Source: Pandoraea capi
GTDB taxonomy: Bacteria; Pseudomonadota; Gammaproteobacteria; Burkholderiales; Burkholderiaceae
DNA: 64,000 bases
Assembly: GCF_902459735.1 (NCBI RefSeq)
Contig: NZ_CABPRV010000017.1
Coordinates: 1 to 64,000, forward strand
Direction of reading: 5' to 3'
A model generated the notes under the pieces. It ran no database searches, was not told where the DNA came from, and saw only the letters and a list, made by a program, of their open reading frames with translations. The stretch's first letter is position 1, and every line of letters begins with the position of its first letter. Made by a program: the position numbers and the translations under genes. Of the stretch, positions 53,412 to 61,858 are shown piece after piece.

Positions 53412-54167
53412 TCAAGAACCTGGTTGTGATGCGACGGCGGCGGGCAGCTCCGGATCGCCCGCCGACAGGTACTCCCACATGCGCTCGATGATGCGTCCCG
53501 AGCGCGTGGCGCGTGCCTGGCATTCGTCACCGCTCAGTACGGCAGCGGGCAGCGTCGCTTCGAGGGCGAGCACGTCGAGGTCGACGCGCGCGGCGTCTTC
53601 GAGGTACCACGTGAGGGCTACCATCGCTTCGAGCGTGTCGGCGGCGACCACCGCACCGTTGCCGCGCATGACGACGGCCGCGTTCGTGCCCATCGTGTCG
53701 ATGACCGCAGCGGCCTGTTCGTCGGAGCGAATCAGTTGAGGGTCGTCCCACAACGGCACGCCCGGTGCGAAGTACGTGCCCGGCCCGTGCAGCGCGCGCG
53801 GTGTGCGACGCAGGGTCGAGAGCGACATCGTCTTCGGCGGCATGGTGCGGGCGACAGCGCCGATCTCCGGACGCGAGCGATAGATGTGTTGATGCAGACG
53901 CACCTCGCCGAGCACGCCGTCGGGCAGCGGGCCGTCGATAGGCACGACGGTCCCCGTCTCACCTACGCCGAGCAGCCCCATCGGCCGCGCCGCGCAGACG
54001 ACGAAGCGATCGGCGTCCAGACGCGCGCTGCAATGACCGTAGGCATGCGCGAGTCCGGCACGCGCCAGCGTGCGTGCGGCCACGCGCACTGCGCGGTCGA
54101 GCGCACTGAGCGCACTGACAGGATCAGCGCCGGGCGCGACGGCGGCGTCGAATGTTGCTTGTTTCAT
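53412..54167 (-). CDS. Class II aldolase/adducin-like protein lacking canonical histidines
   Basis: This 251-residue protein has the fold pattern of class II aldolases (AHAYGHCSARLD at about 40-51, GLLGVGETGTVVPIDGPLP, GEVRLHQHIYRSRP). Where metal-binding HxH is expected it has AVARTMPPKTM (104-114), and the third histidine is replaced in VVMRGNGAVVAA (Asn170). Thus it may not be a zinc aldolase. Relatives beside extradiol dioxygenases include carboxylic-acid decarboxylases of phthalate-like pathways, so decarboxylase or dehydratase activity is possible. It lies between the transporter and dioxygenase genes on the same strand. Confidence 0.82.
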   Translation of the reverse strand: MKQATFDAAVAPGADPVSALSALDRAVRVAARTLARAGLAHAYGHCSARLDADRFVVCAARPMGLLGVGETGTVVPIDGPLPDGVLGEVRLHQHIYRSRPEIGAVARTMPPKTMSLSTLRRTPRALHGPGTYFAPGVPLWDDPQLIRSDEQAAAVIDTMGTNAAVVMRGNGAVVAADTLEAMVALTWYLEDAARVDLDVLALEATLPAAVLSGDECQARATRSGRIIERMWEYLSAGDPELPAAVASQPGS

Positions 54168-54200
54168 GGGGACACTCTCGGGGGAATGGCGAGCGCAGCG

Positions 54201-55064
54201 TCAGCTGGAAAACTCGGGAATCTCGGGCTTCGCGCCCCACATGCAGAACCCGGTCGGATCGAACGGGAACTGACGCGGGACATACGTCGCTTCGTCTTCC
54301 GGGGCGATCTTGCGCACGCCCGTGGAGTACTCGTAGACCATGCCGTCCGGCCCGGCGAAGTACAGGAACATCGCGTGCGACGTGGGGTGACGTCCCGGAC
54401 CAAAGCGAATCTGCACGCCCTGCTCGCGCAGGAAGTACCACGAGCGCATCAGGTCGTCGATGCCGTTCACCTGGAAATTCACGTGCTGAATACCCGCACG
54501 GCTGGCCGGGAACAGCGCGATCTTGTGATGGACGTCGTCGATGCGCAGCAACGGCGCATCGCCGATACGGTCCGACACGCGGGCATTACACACGCTCGTC
54601 CAGAAGGCTTCGTCGCGACGGGCATCCGTCGTGCACAGCCCCACGTGGCTGAACGACTCGATGCCCGCATCGCGCTCGCCGTGATAGCGACGGCCGGTCT
54701 GTGACGCGCGCAGCACCAGTTCGATCTGATTGCCGGTCGGGTCACGGAACGTCAGGAAGTCGGCCACGCGGCGCATGTCGGCTTCGTCACGCGTGCCCCG
54801 GCGAAACTCGATACGCATGGCGTCGAGCTGTGCGGCGGCGGCGTCGAAATGCGCGTCGCTGGCAACGTCGAACGCCACCGTGTGGTCGGCGGGGTCGCCC
54901 TCGAAGTAGCACACCGAATGATCGCGGCTGTCGCTGCGAAGGAATACGTAACCGGCCTCGCGACGCACTTCCTGCAACCCGAGAATGGTGCGCGCATAAC
55001 GGGTCGCACCTTCCAGGTCACGAGTGCCCAGCCGCACGTAACGAATGTCGTGCAGATTGATCAC
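54201..55064 (-). CDS. Type I extradiol ring-cleavage dioxygenase (VOC fold)
   Basis: This 287-residue two-module VOC protein keeps the Fe(II) triad of type I extradiol dioxygenases: His140 (SFSHVGLC), His194 (GIQHVNFQV) and Glu245 (GMVYEYSTG). The C-terminal region RKIAPEDEATYVPRQFP is like 2,3-dihydroxybiphenyl or 2,3-dihydroxy-p-cumate-type enzymes. It should cleave a catechol-like ring next to the hydroxyl pair. With the LysR, aldolase-like, transporter and porin genes it forms a presumptive aromatic-acid pathway; the substrate is unknown. Confidence 0.88.
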   Translation of the reverse strand: MINLHDIRYVRLGTRDLEGATRYARTILGLQEVRREAGYVFLRSDSRDHSVCYFEGDPADHTVAFDVASDAHFDAAAAQLDAMRIEFRRGTRDEADMRRVADFLTFRDPTGNQIELVLRASQTGRRYHGERDAGIESFSHVGLCTTDARRDEAFWTSVCNARVSDRIGDAPLLRIDDVHHKIALFPASRAGIQHVNFQVNGIDDLMRSWYFLREQGVQIRFGPGRHPTSHAMFLYFAGPDGMVYEYSTGVRKIAPEDEATYVPRQFPFDPTGFCMWGAKPEIPEFSS

Positions 55065-55144
55065 CGCTTGTCTCCTGCGGATATTGTTCGTGTCACGGAC
55101 AGGCGTCCAATGACTTCAGTGTCGTGAGAGATACGATAAGGACC

Positions 55145-55190
55145 GGCGTCTCATGACGCCAACAAATTGCGTAAATGCGCGGTATTTACG
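55145..55190. promoter_or_regulatory. Two inverted repeats upstream of the extradiol operon
   Basis: GGCGTC-TCAT-GACGCC (55145-55160) and CGTAAAT-N7-ATTTACG (55170-55190) are perfect dyads in the 246-base gap between the LysR gene and the extradiol dioxygenase start. The second fits the LysR T-N11-A pattern and is a good operator candidate; the first could also be a transcript-end hairpin. Confidence 0.6.
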
Positions 55191-55310
55191 TCGTGAATTG
55201 GGGGTGCAGCATCGGGACGTGCGAGGCCGCCCCCGCAGCAGCGAGGCAGTGTTGACGTTCGGGGAAACGCGCAGCGAGCGAGGCGCTGCCCGATGAAGCC
55301 GGTGCGTGCG

Positions 55311-56231
55311 TCAGTCCTCGCCGTGGAACAGGCGGAAGATCGTGCTGCGCAGCCAGCGATGGCCCGCGTCGGTATGAAAGCGTTCGTGCCAGAGTTGGGA
55401 GATGTCGAACTCGGGACTGTCGAACGGCAGCGCGTAGGTTTGCAGATCGGCGGCGCCTTTGAGCGCGCGACCCAGCCGCGTCGGCACGCACACGACCAGA
55501 TCGCTGGCCGCGATGAGCGCGGAGAGCCCCATCGAATGCGCCATGCGCAGCGCCACGTGACGCTGATGCCCTGAGCGCGCAAACCACTGCTCCACGGCCG
55601 TCTCGAAAACATCGTGATGTCCGGCGGTCGGCCGATACACCGCATGTGCCGCGTTCAGGAAGTTCTCGACCGTCAGTGCGCCGCGGATCGACGGATGTCC
55701 GCCGCGTACGAGCGCGACGTAGTGCTCGCGAAAGAGACGTTGCTGATGAAAGCCCGACGAGAAGCGCGTGAACAACCCGAGTGTGAGGTCGATGTCGCCC
55801 ATCGCCATGGCGTTCTGGGCTTCACGCGGAGTAGTGTCGACCGTGACGATGCGCACGCCGGGCGCTTCGACGGCGAGCGTCGCCATGAGCTTCGGAATGA
55901 AGATCAACTGGCCGATGTCGCTGAGGTAGAGCCGGAATGTGCGCTGCGCTTTGGCAGGGACGAAATCCTGCGGCGCTTCGACGGCGCCGCGAATCAGCCC
56001 CAGCCCCTCGGTGACCGGCGGCGCCAGCGAAGCGGCGAGGTCCGTGGGCAGCATGCCCTGCGGTGTCTTGACGAACAGCGGATCGCCGAAGGCCAGACGC
56101 AGACGCTTGAGCGCATTGCTCACCGCCGACTGCGTGAGGTTCAGTTCCTCGGCCGTGACTGTCGTGCTGCGCGTGCGCAGCAGCGACTCGAACACGAGCA
56201 ACAGATTCAGATCGAGCGAGCGTAAGTTCAT
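55311..56231 (-). CDS. LysR-family regulator (NodD/LinR/PcpR-like)
   Basis: This 306-residue protein begins MNLRSLDLNLLLVFESLLRTRSTTVTAEEL, the helix-turn-helix of the NahR/NodD/LinR branch whose members sense aromatic compounds. The sensor domain includes TFRLYLSDIGQLIFIPKL. It precedes the extradiol operon on the same strand, with a dyad-bearing promoter between, and is the likely activator of that operon. Confidence 0.9.
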   Translation of the reverse strand: MNLRSLDLNLLLVFESLLRTRSTTVTAEELNLTQSAVSNALKRLRLAFGDPLFVKTPQGMLPTDLAASLAPPVTEGLGLIRGAVEAPQDFVPAKAQRTFRLYLSDIGQLIFIPKLMATLAVEAPGVRIVTVDTTPREAQNAMAMGDIDLTLGLFTRFSSGFHQQRLFREHYVALVRGGHPSIRGALTVENFLNAAHAVYRPTAGHHDVFETAVEQWFARSGHQRHVALRMAHSMGLSALIAASDLVVCVPTRLGRALKGAADLQTYALPFDSPEFDISQLWHERFHTDAGHRWLRSTIFRLFHGED

Positions 56232-56337
56232 CCCCAGCCGTGCAGTTCTGCCAAAAGCGTCCCGCATTTTAGGCAACGACCTGCGGCGCGCGCAGTGCGG
56301 GAAACCCCGCCCATGCGCTGCGGCGCGTTCATGGTAT

Positions 56338-57225
56338 TTACGTGCGCGCGGCCGCGTGCAGACGCGCGATCACTTCCAGCACCTCCGGCCGCTTCTCGCG
56401 CTTGGCCGTCACGACGTGGTACTGCAACGGGCATGCGACTTCGAAGTCCGACAGTCGCACGAGGCGACTACGTTCGATCCAGTCATGCGCGAGCGGCGCC
56501 CGTGCCAGCGCAATGCCCAGCCCCGCCTCGGCGGCAGCGAGCACGACCGTGTAATCCTCGAAGCGCCGGTCTCGCGCGCGCGGGCGCAGCGACACACCCT
56601 GCGCACCGCACCACGCGCGCCAGCCCGTCAGGTCGGAGTCGTGCAGCAGCGGCATCGCCAGCATCTCCGACGCGCTCACGCCCTTGAGCCGTTGTGCGAC
56701 TTCGGGCGACGCCACCGGGTACAGCGTCTCGCCTAGCAACGGCTCCGAATCGACGCTCGCCCAGCCGCCCCGGCCGTATCGCAGGGCGATGTCGACCTCA
56801 CCGGCGCTGACATCGGCGTTGCGATGCTCGGTGGTGACCTGAATGTCGATGAACGGCTGTCCCGCCTGGAGCGATTGCAGGCGTTCGAGCAGCCATAGTT
56901 TGGCGAACGACGGCACCACGCTCAGCCGCACCGCAGGCGCTTTTCGTGCCTGATGCCACTGATCGGCGGCCGCGTCGATCACGTCGAAGGCATACTCGAT
57001 GCGCCCGAGAAAACGCTGACCGTCGCATGTGAGGCTGACACCTCGCCCATGTCGGTCGAAAAGCGCACAACCGAGCCAGTTCTCGACCGCGCCGACGCGT
57101 CGGCTGATCGCGCCGTGCGTGAGTCCGCTGGCCTCGGCAGCCGCCGTGAACGAGCCATGGTGCGCCACGAGACACACGGTCTCGAGATTTGCCAGCGGTG
57201 GGCGGGAGCGGTGTTCGGAAGTCAT
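56338..57225 (-). CDS. LysR-family regulator (GcvA/AmpR-like)
   Basis: From ATG 57225 the protein has 295 residues with a typical winged helix-turn-helix (NLETVCLVAHHGSFTAAAEASGLTHGAI, in parts) and sensor motif RLSVVPSFAKLWLLERL, characteristic of the GcvA group. It is divergent from the glutathione transferase gene at 57395, its probable target, and is followed on the same strand by the other LysR gene. Confidence 0.88.
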   Translation of the reverse strand: MTSEHRSRPPLANLETVCLVAHHGSFTAAAEASGLTHGAISRRVGAVENWLGCALFDRHGRGVSLTCDGQRFLGRIEYAFDVIDAAADQWHQARKAPAVRLSVVPSFAKLWLLERLQSLQAGQPFIDIQVTTEHRNADVSAGEVDIALRYGRGGWASVDSEPLLGETLYPVASPEVAQRLKGVSASEMLAMPLLHDSDLTGWRAWCGAQGVSLRPRARDRRFEDYTVVLAAAEAGLGIALARAPLAHDWIERSRLVRLSDFEVACPLQYHVVTAKREKRPEVLEVIARLHAAART

Positions 57226-57394
57226 GGAGGACGAGAAAAATAGGGGCAGATGACGGGACGCCGGACCTGCGCGAGGTGTGAACACAGATCACAGCTCGCC
57301 ATCGATTTGTGCAGTAGCTTAGCACCACGCGCGTACGGCAACATAGGCATCTGCGGGTGATTTCGCACCCGCATTTTCCCTACAGGAGTCCACC

Positions 57395-58063
57395 GTGTCA
57401 GCCGCCCCCGCACCGTTCACGCTCTACGTCGACGCACAGTTCACCAGCCCTTACGCACTGTCGGTTTTCGTCACGCTGCGCGAGAAAGGAATTCCGTTCG
57501 ATCTGCGCACCGTCGATCTCGATCAGGGCGCACATCACGAGAGCGGCTTTGCCGGGATGTCGATCACGCGCCGCGTGCCTACGCTCGTGCACGGCGACTT
57601 CATGCTGTCCGAATCGTCGGCCATCGACGAATACCTGGAAACGATTGCGCCGGACGTGCCGGTGTACCCCACGGACGTGCGCGAGCGTGCGCGTGCGCGT
57701 CAGGTGCAGGCCTGGGTGCGAAGCGATCTGGGCATCTTGCGTGAAGAACGTTCGACGCAGGTGATCTTCTATGGCCCGAGCGATCAGCCGTTGAGCGATG
57801 CCGGTTATGCCGCGGCGAGCAAGCTGATCGCCATCGCCCAGAGTCTGTTGCCGGACGGCCGCATGTCGCTGTTCGACAAGTGGTGCATCGCCGACATCGA
57901 TCTGGCCATCATGCTCAACCGTCTCGTGTACAACGACGATGTCGTGCCGCCGGCGCTCGCCGAATATGCCCGCCGTCAGTTCCTGCACCCGGCGGTGAAG
58001 GAGTGGGCGGCGATGACGCGTCCGCCGCGCGAGTGCGATCTGGTGGACGGTCAGGCCGCCTGA
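57395..58063 (+). CDS. Glutathione S-transferase (YfcF-like)
   Basis: GTG 57395 follows CAGGAG and encodes 222 residues. The thioredoxin-like half reads FTLYVDAQFTSPYALSVFVTLREKGIPF, then RRVPTLVHG (cis-Pro) and LSESSAIDEYLE (glutathione contact); the helical half includes FDKWCIADIDLAIMLNRL. This resembles E. coli YfcF, a GST with peroxidase activity. The divergent LysR gene suggests regulated expression, perhaps in oxidative or xenobiotic stress. Confidence 0.9.
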   Translation: MSAAPAPFTLYVDAQFTSPYALSVFVTLREKGIPFDLRTVDLDQGAHHESGFAGMSITRRVPTLVHGDFMLSESSAIDEYLETIAPDVPVYPTDVRERARARQVQAWVRSDLGILREERSTQVIFYGPSDQPLSDAGYAAASKLIAIAQSLLPDGRMSLFDKWCIADIDLAIMLNRLVYNDDVVPPALAEYARRQFLHPAVKEWAAMTRPPRECDLVDGQAA

Positions 58064-58086
58064 GCGACAATTGGCGTTGTGGTTTC

Positions 58087-58458
58087 TTAAGCGGCGACCA
58101 TCGCCAGTTGCTGGCGGTGGATGCGCACGTGAAGCAGTACGAGCAACCGGTGGGGGCAATCGTCGCGCACCACGACCGTAGCGACCCTGGCGGCCTTGTC
58201 CCGCCGGTTCGCCCCCTCGACTTCGGCATGACGGCTGGCAAGCGCGGCCTCATAGGCCGCCGATGCCACGGAGCGCGCAGCCAGCATCAACAGCAGCAGT
58301 GAACCGGCCATCGCGATCCGGAAGTCACCGGACGTAAAGATGCGCTCCGGCACATCGAACACGAGCATGGCAATCACGACGCAGGCGTCGATGCACACCG
58401 CACCCAGCGAAGCCACAAGCAGATAGGCGCGCAACATCCGAATCGTTGTCGACTTCAT
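58087..58458 (-). CDS. Small membrane hypothetical protein
   Basis: This 123-residue protein has two hydrophobic helices at about 7-35 and 46-68, separated by a short polar loop, then a basic C-terminal tail. No family is recognised. It is convergent with the GST gene. Codon use is normal for the window, and a purine-rich GGAGAGGAG-like ribosome site precedes the start on the minus strand. Confidence 0.6.
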   Translation of the reverse strand: MKSTTIRMLRAYLLVASLGAVCIDACVVIAMLVFDVPERIFTSGDFRIAMAGSLLLLMLAARSVASAAYEAALASRHAEVEGANRRDKAARVATVVVRDDCPHRLLVLLHVRIHRQQLAMVAA

Positions 58459-58907
58459 CCGTCTCCTCTCCCTTTGCTGTCATCGGGCGGGAACACCTGC
58501 GGGTCGTGACGCCATCCCGGTCATCAAGACCATCGGCCGGGGCCATCTCAGCGCTGCTTGCCGTGTTCCCGTCATCATCCGCTTTCGATGGTAAATGTCG
58601 AGTGCCACGACTCTGTGACCTGAAATGTTTTTTTACACTCTCTTACGCCTGGATAATTTCCCGGGCGGGCGGGGATTCGGGCAGACGACAGACACCGCAA
58701 ACCCCGTCGAATGACGCATATTTATTGCGAAAATCAGCCAAATTCCGACAATTTTCAGCGCAATTACCGCCAAAATGCCCTCGTGACGGGGGAAGCGGTG
58801 AATTCAGTCGACAGGCAGGCCCCGAAAGGAGGAAAATATCGCGATCTTGCCGTTTACGTTAACGGCACTTACGACTGAAGCCACCTCTGCCGAGACACTG
58901 AAGAAAC
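58459..58907. other. Intergenic region upstream of ilvE
   Basis: About 450 bases with no supported gene. The right half (58600-58790) is A+T-rich with repeated short patterns such as GAAAATCAGCC, GACAATTTTCAG and AATTACCGCC, which could be promoter and regulator sites (for example Lrp-like) for ilvE. No clear hairpin terminator or leader peptide with branched-chain codons was found. Confidence 0.4.
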
Positions 58908-60005
58908 ATGAGCGCTGACAACCAATTGCGTTTTGTCGTGGAGCCGCACGCCAACCCGACCCCTGCCGACCAGATCACCGCCGCGCTGGCGAATCCGGTG
59001 TTCGGCCGTGTATTCACGGATCACATGGTCACGATCCGCTGGACCGAAGGCAAAGGCTGGCATGACGCGAAGGTCGAAGCCCGTCGTCCGTTCCAGATCG
59101 ATCCGGCTTGCGCCGTGCTGCACTACGCGCAGGAAATCTTCGAAGGCATGAAGGCCTATCGCGGCGAAGACGGCAAGATTTCGCTGTTCCGTCCGCAAGC
59201 GAACGCCAGGCGTTTCCGCGAATCGGCGCAACGTATGTCGATGGCCGATCTGCCGGAAGCCGTGTTCCTCGAAGCCGTGGAAAAGCTGGTCGACATCGAC
59301 CGTGCATGGATCCCGGGCTCGGAAGGCAGCAGCCTCTACATCCGCCCGTTCATGTTTGCCTCGGAAAGCTTCCTCGGCGTGCGCGCCGCGCATGAGTACA
59401 TCTTCTGCGTGATCGCCTGCCCGGTCGGCCCGTACTTCAAGCCCGGCAAGTCGGCCGTCACGGTGTGGGTCTCGGACCAGTACACGCGTGCAGCGCCCGG
59501 CGGCACGGGCGCGGCCAAATGCGGCGGCAACTACGCTGCCAGCCTGATCGCGCAGACCGAAGCGAGCGCCAAGGGCTGCGATCAGGTCGTGTTCCTCGAC
59601 GCGGCCCAGCACCGCTGGATCGAAGAACTCGGCGGCATGAACGTCTTCTTCGTGATGGACGACGGCTCGCTCCAGACGCCGCCGCTCTCGGGCACCATCC
59701 TGCCGGGCATCACGCGCGCTTCAATCATCGAACTGGCTCGCCGCGAAGGCCTCACGGTCAACGAAACGCCGTATGAGTTCTCGCAGTGGCAAGCCGATGC
59801 GGCCAGCGGCCGTGTGAAGGAAACGTTTGCGTGCGGCACCGCCGCAGTCGTCACGGCCATTGGTCAGGTGCGTCATGCCAACGGCGAATTCAACATCGCC
59901 GACGGCGGCGAAGGCCCGGTCACCAAGCGTATCCGCGATCAGCTCACGGGCATTCAGCGTGGCAAGGTGGCCGATCCGTTCCAGTGGGTCCATCACGTCG
60001 CGTAA
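58908..60005 (+). CDS. ilvE: Branched-chain amino acid aminotransferase
   Basis: This 365-residue fold-type IV PLP enzyme belongs to the group II BCATs (longer than E. coli IlvE). The PLP lysine is Lys204 in AAKCGGNYAASL; other active-site motifs are HYAQEIFEGMKAYR, SLYIRPFMFASE, WIEELGGMNVFFV and LPGITRASII. It transfers amino groups between leucine, isoleucine or valine and 2-oxoglutarate in the cytoplasm. It appears to be monocistronic, with 148 bases before the YitT-family gene. Confidence 0.95.
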   Translation: MSADNQLRFVVEPHANPTPADQITAALANPVFGRVFTDHMVTIRWTEGKGWHDAKVEARRPFQIDPACAVLHYAQEIFEGMKAYRGEDGKISLFRPQANARRFRESAQRMSMADLPEAVFLEAVEKLVDIDRAWIPGSEGSSLYIRPFMFASESFLGVRAAHEYIFCVIACPVGPYFKPGKSAVTVWVSDQYTRAAPGGTGAAKCGGNYAASLIAQTEASAKGCDQVVFLDAAQHRWIEELGGMNVFFVMDDGSLQTPPLSGTILPGITRASIIELARREGLTVNETPYEFSQWQADAASGRVKETFACGTAAVVTAIGQVRHANGEFNIADGGEGPVTKRIRDQLTGIQRGKVADPFQWVHHVA

Positions 60006-60153
60006 TTTTGGCGTGATAGGTTTCAGTACGGACATTCATTACAAGCTGTGAAGCTGCGCGTCGCCCGAGACAGCGACGCGGGAAATCGCCGGCGGCGCGT
60101 GACGACACCAGGAGAGTCGTTCGCGCCGTCTTGTTGTTCCTGACTTACAGATC

Positions 60154-60801
60154 ATGAAACACGACTCGGGCACCGTATCCGGTGCCATCGCGACAGCCGA
60201 CACAATCGGTGTGCCGCACTCCGTGCTCGAAGACATCTATGCGATGGTCATCGGCATGGCATTCGTGGTGGTCGGTCTGGTGCTGCTCAAGGCTGCCGGG
60301 TTGGTCACCGGCGGTGTGGCAGGCATCGCGCTGCTCGCCTCTTACGTCTTTCCGCTACCGGTAGGCACCATCTTCACGCTGGTGAACATACCGTTCTTCC
60401 TGTTCGCGTATTTCACGATGGGCGCGCGCTTCGCGCTGAAATCGGCGATCGCGAGCTTCGGCATCACCTTCGCACTCGCGGCCATGCCGCAGACGGTCGA
60501 CATCGCCTTCATCAACCCGCTGTTCGCGGCGTTCGTGGGCGGCACGCTATGCGGCATGGGCATTCTGGCGCTGGCGCGTCATGGCGCAGGCGTGGGCGGC
60601 ACCGGCATCGTCACGCTGTGGCTGCAACGCCAGCGGGGCATCAACGCCGGCATCACGCAGGTGTGCATCGACACGACGATTCTGCTCGTGTCGCTCACCA
60701 CGATTCCGGCGGGACGCGTCGGCTGGTCCGCCGTGTCGGCCGTCGCCATGAGCGCGATGGTCGTAGCGTGGCACAAGCCAGGACGTTACACGGGACGGTA
60801 G
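60154..60801 (+). CDS. YitT/DUF161-family membrane protein
   Basis: This 215-residue inner-membrane protein has about six hydrophobic segments. The YitT-type start MVIGMAFVVVGLVLLKAAGLVTGGVAGIALL, glycine-rich repeats (GGTLCGMGILALARHGAGVGGTGIV) and a final amphipathic helix are all seen. The transported substrate of the family is not established. It ends inside the convergent LysR gene (16-base overlap). Confidence 0.88.
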   Translation: MKHDSGTVSGAIATADTIGVPHSVLEDIYAMVIGMAFVVVGLVLLKAAGLVTGGVAGIALLASYVFPLPVGTIFTLVNIPFFLFAYFTMGARFALKSAIASFGITFALAAMPQTVDIAFINPLFAAFVGGTLCGMGILALARHGAGVGGTGIVTLWLQRQRGINAGITQVCIDTTILLVSLTTIPAGRVGWSAVSAVAMSAMVVAWHKPGRYTGR

Positions 60802-61709
60802 TCCGGCCGGTAAGTCGGTCGATAGGCCTTCGCCTGATCGAGCAGCCACTCGCGGAACACGCTGAGTGGCTGCCCGTGGGTCAGCTCCGTCGGGTAGACG
60901 AGGTAATAGGCCGATTCCGCCACGCTTTTCACATCGAACGGGATCGTGAGCCCGAGCGTGGCCAGTTGGCCTTCGACGAAAAACTTCGGCACCAGCGCAA
61001 TGCCCAGCCCCGCCGCCGCGCCGGCGATCAGCATGGTGTGAAGCTCGTAGCGTACGCCCTGCAACGCCCGGTGGTCCTCGATGCGCTGCTCGGCGAACCA
61101 TTGCGTCCAGGCGCTCGGCCGCGTCGTCGAGTGCAGCAACGGATACGTCAGCAAATCGGCCGCCGTGCGCACCGGTCCCTTCAATATCGACGGACGGCAC
61201 ACCGGCACCACTTCCTCCCCGAACAGATAGTCCGACGACGTGCCCGGCCACGTGGGCTGACCGAAGTGGATCGCCGCCTCGAAGTGTGTCTCGTCAAACG
61301 TGAAGAGATCGGTGTGCACGCCCATATTCACGCGCACGTCCGGATGCCGGTCGTCGAAGTCCTTCATTCGGGGAATCAACCACTCCGACGCGAACGTCGG
61401 CAGCACCGCCAGCTCCAGATAACCGCCCCCGCTGCCGTGTGCCATGATGGCGAGCGTGTCGCGATCCAGTTGCTCCAGCGTACGACGCACCTGCGTGCCG
61501 TACAGACGCCCCGCGCGCGTGAGCACCACGCGCTGCTTGGCCCGTACGAACAGACGCACGCCCAGTTGCGTCTCCAACGTGGCGATCTGGCGCGACACCG
61601 CGCTTTCCGTGAGGAACAGCTCGCGGGCCGCGTGCGTGAAGCTTTCGTGCCGGGCGGCGGCTTCGAAGGCGAGCAGCGCCGCCGTGCCGGGGGTCTTGAA
61701 CTTGCGCAT
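60786..61709 (-). CDS. LysR-family regulator (GcvA-like), divergent from DUF1338 gene
   Basis: This 307-residue protein begins MRKFKTPGTAALLAFEAAARHESFTHAAREL with an LTESAVSRQIATLE recognition helix, the GcvA/DsdC branch. The sensor domain includes LELAVLPTFASEWLIPRM. It diverges from the DUF1338/ALDH7 operon across about 150 bases and is the likely regulator of that operon. Its unusual C-terminus (AYRPTYRPDYRPV) contains three copies of a YRP motif. Confidence 0.9.
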   Translation of the reverse strand: MRKFKTPGTAALLAFEAAARHESFTHAARELFLTESAVSRQIATLETQLGVRLFVRAKQRVVLTRAGRLYGTQVRRTLEQLDRDTLAIMAHGSGGGYLELAVLPTFASEWLIPRMKDFDDRHPDVRVNMGVHTDLFTFDETHFEAAIHFGQPTWPGTSSDYLFGEEVVPVCRPSILKGPVRTAADLLTYPLLHSTTRPSAWTQWFAEQRIEDHRALQGVRYELHTMLIAGAAAGLGIALVPKFFVEGQLATLGLTIPFDVKSVAESAYYLVYPTELTHGQPLSVFREWLLDQAKAYRPTYRPDYRPV

Positions 61710-61858
61710 GTTGATTCCAAAAACGCATCAAGTGGCAATTTTATCTCGCTTTACGCGCGACGCATCCGTTCCAATAATGCAGTCACTGCAAGATGGCGGG
61801 GAGCGATAGCGCTCCGTGCCATGCCTTGACACCCTGACCCACTGAGACGCCGCTCCCC

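Noticed and set aside
56333-56343. GGTATTTACGT shared with the extradiol-operon dyad at 55181-55191
   Set aside because: This copy covers the stop codon of a LysR gene and lacks the inverted half; probably coincidence.
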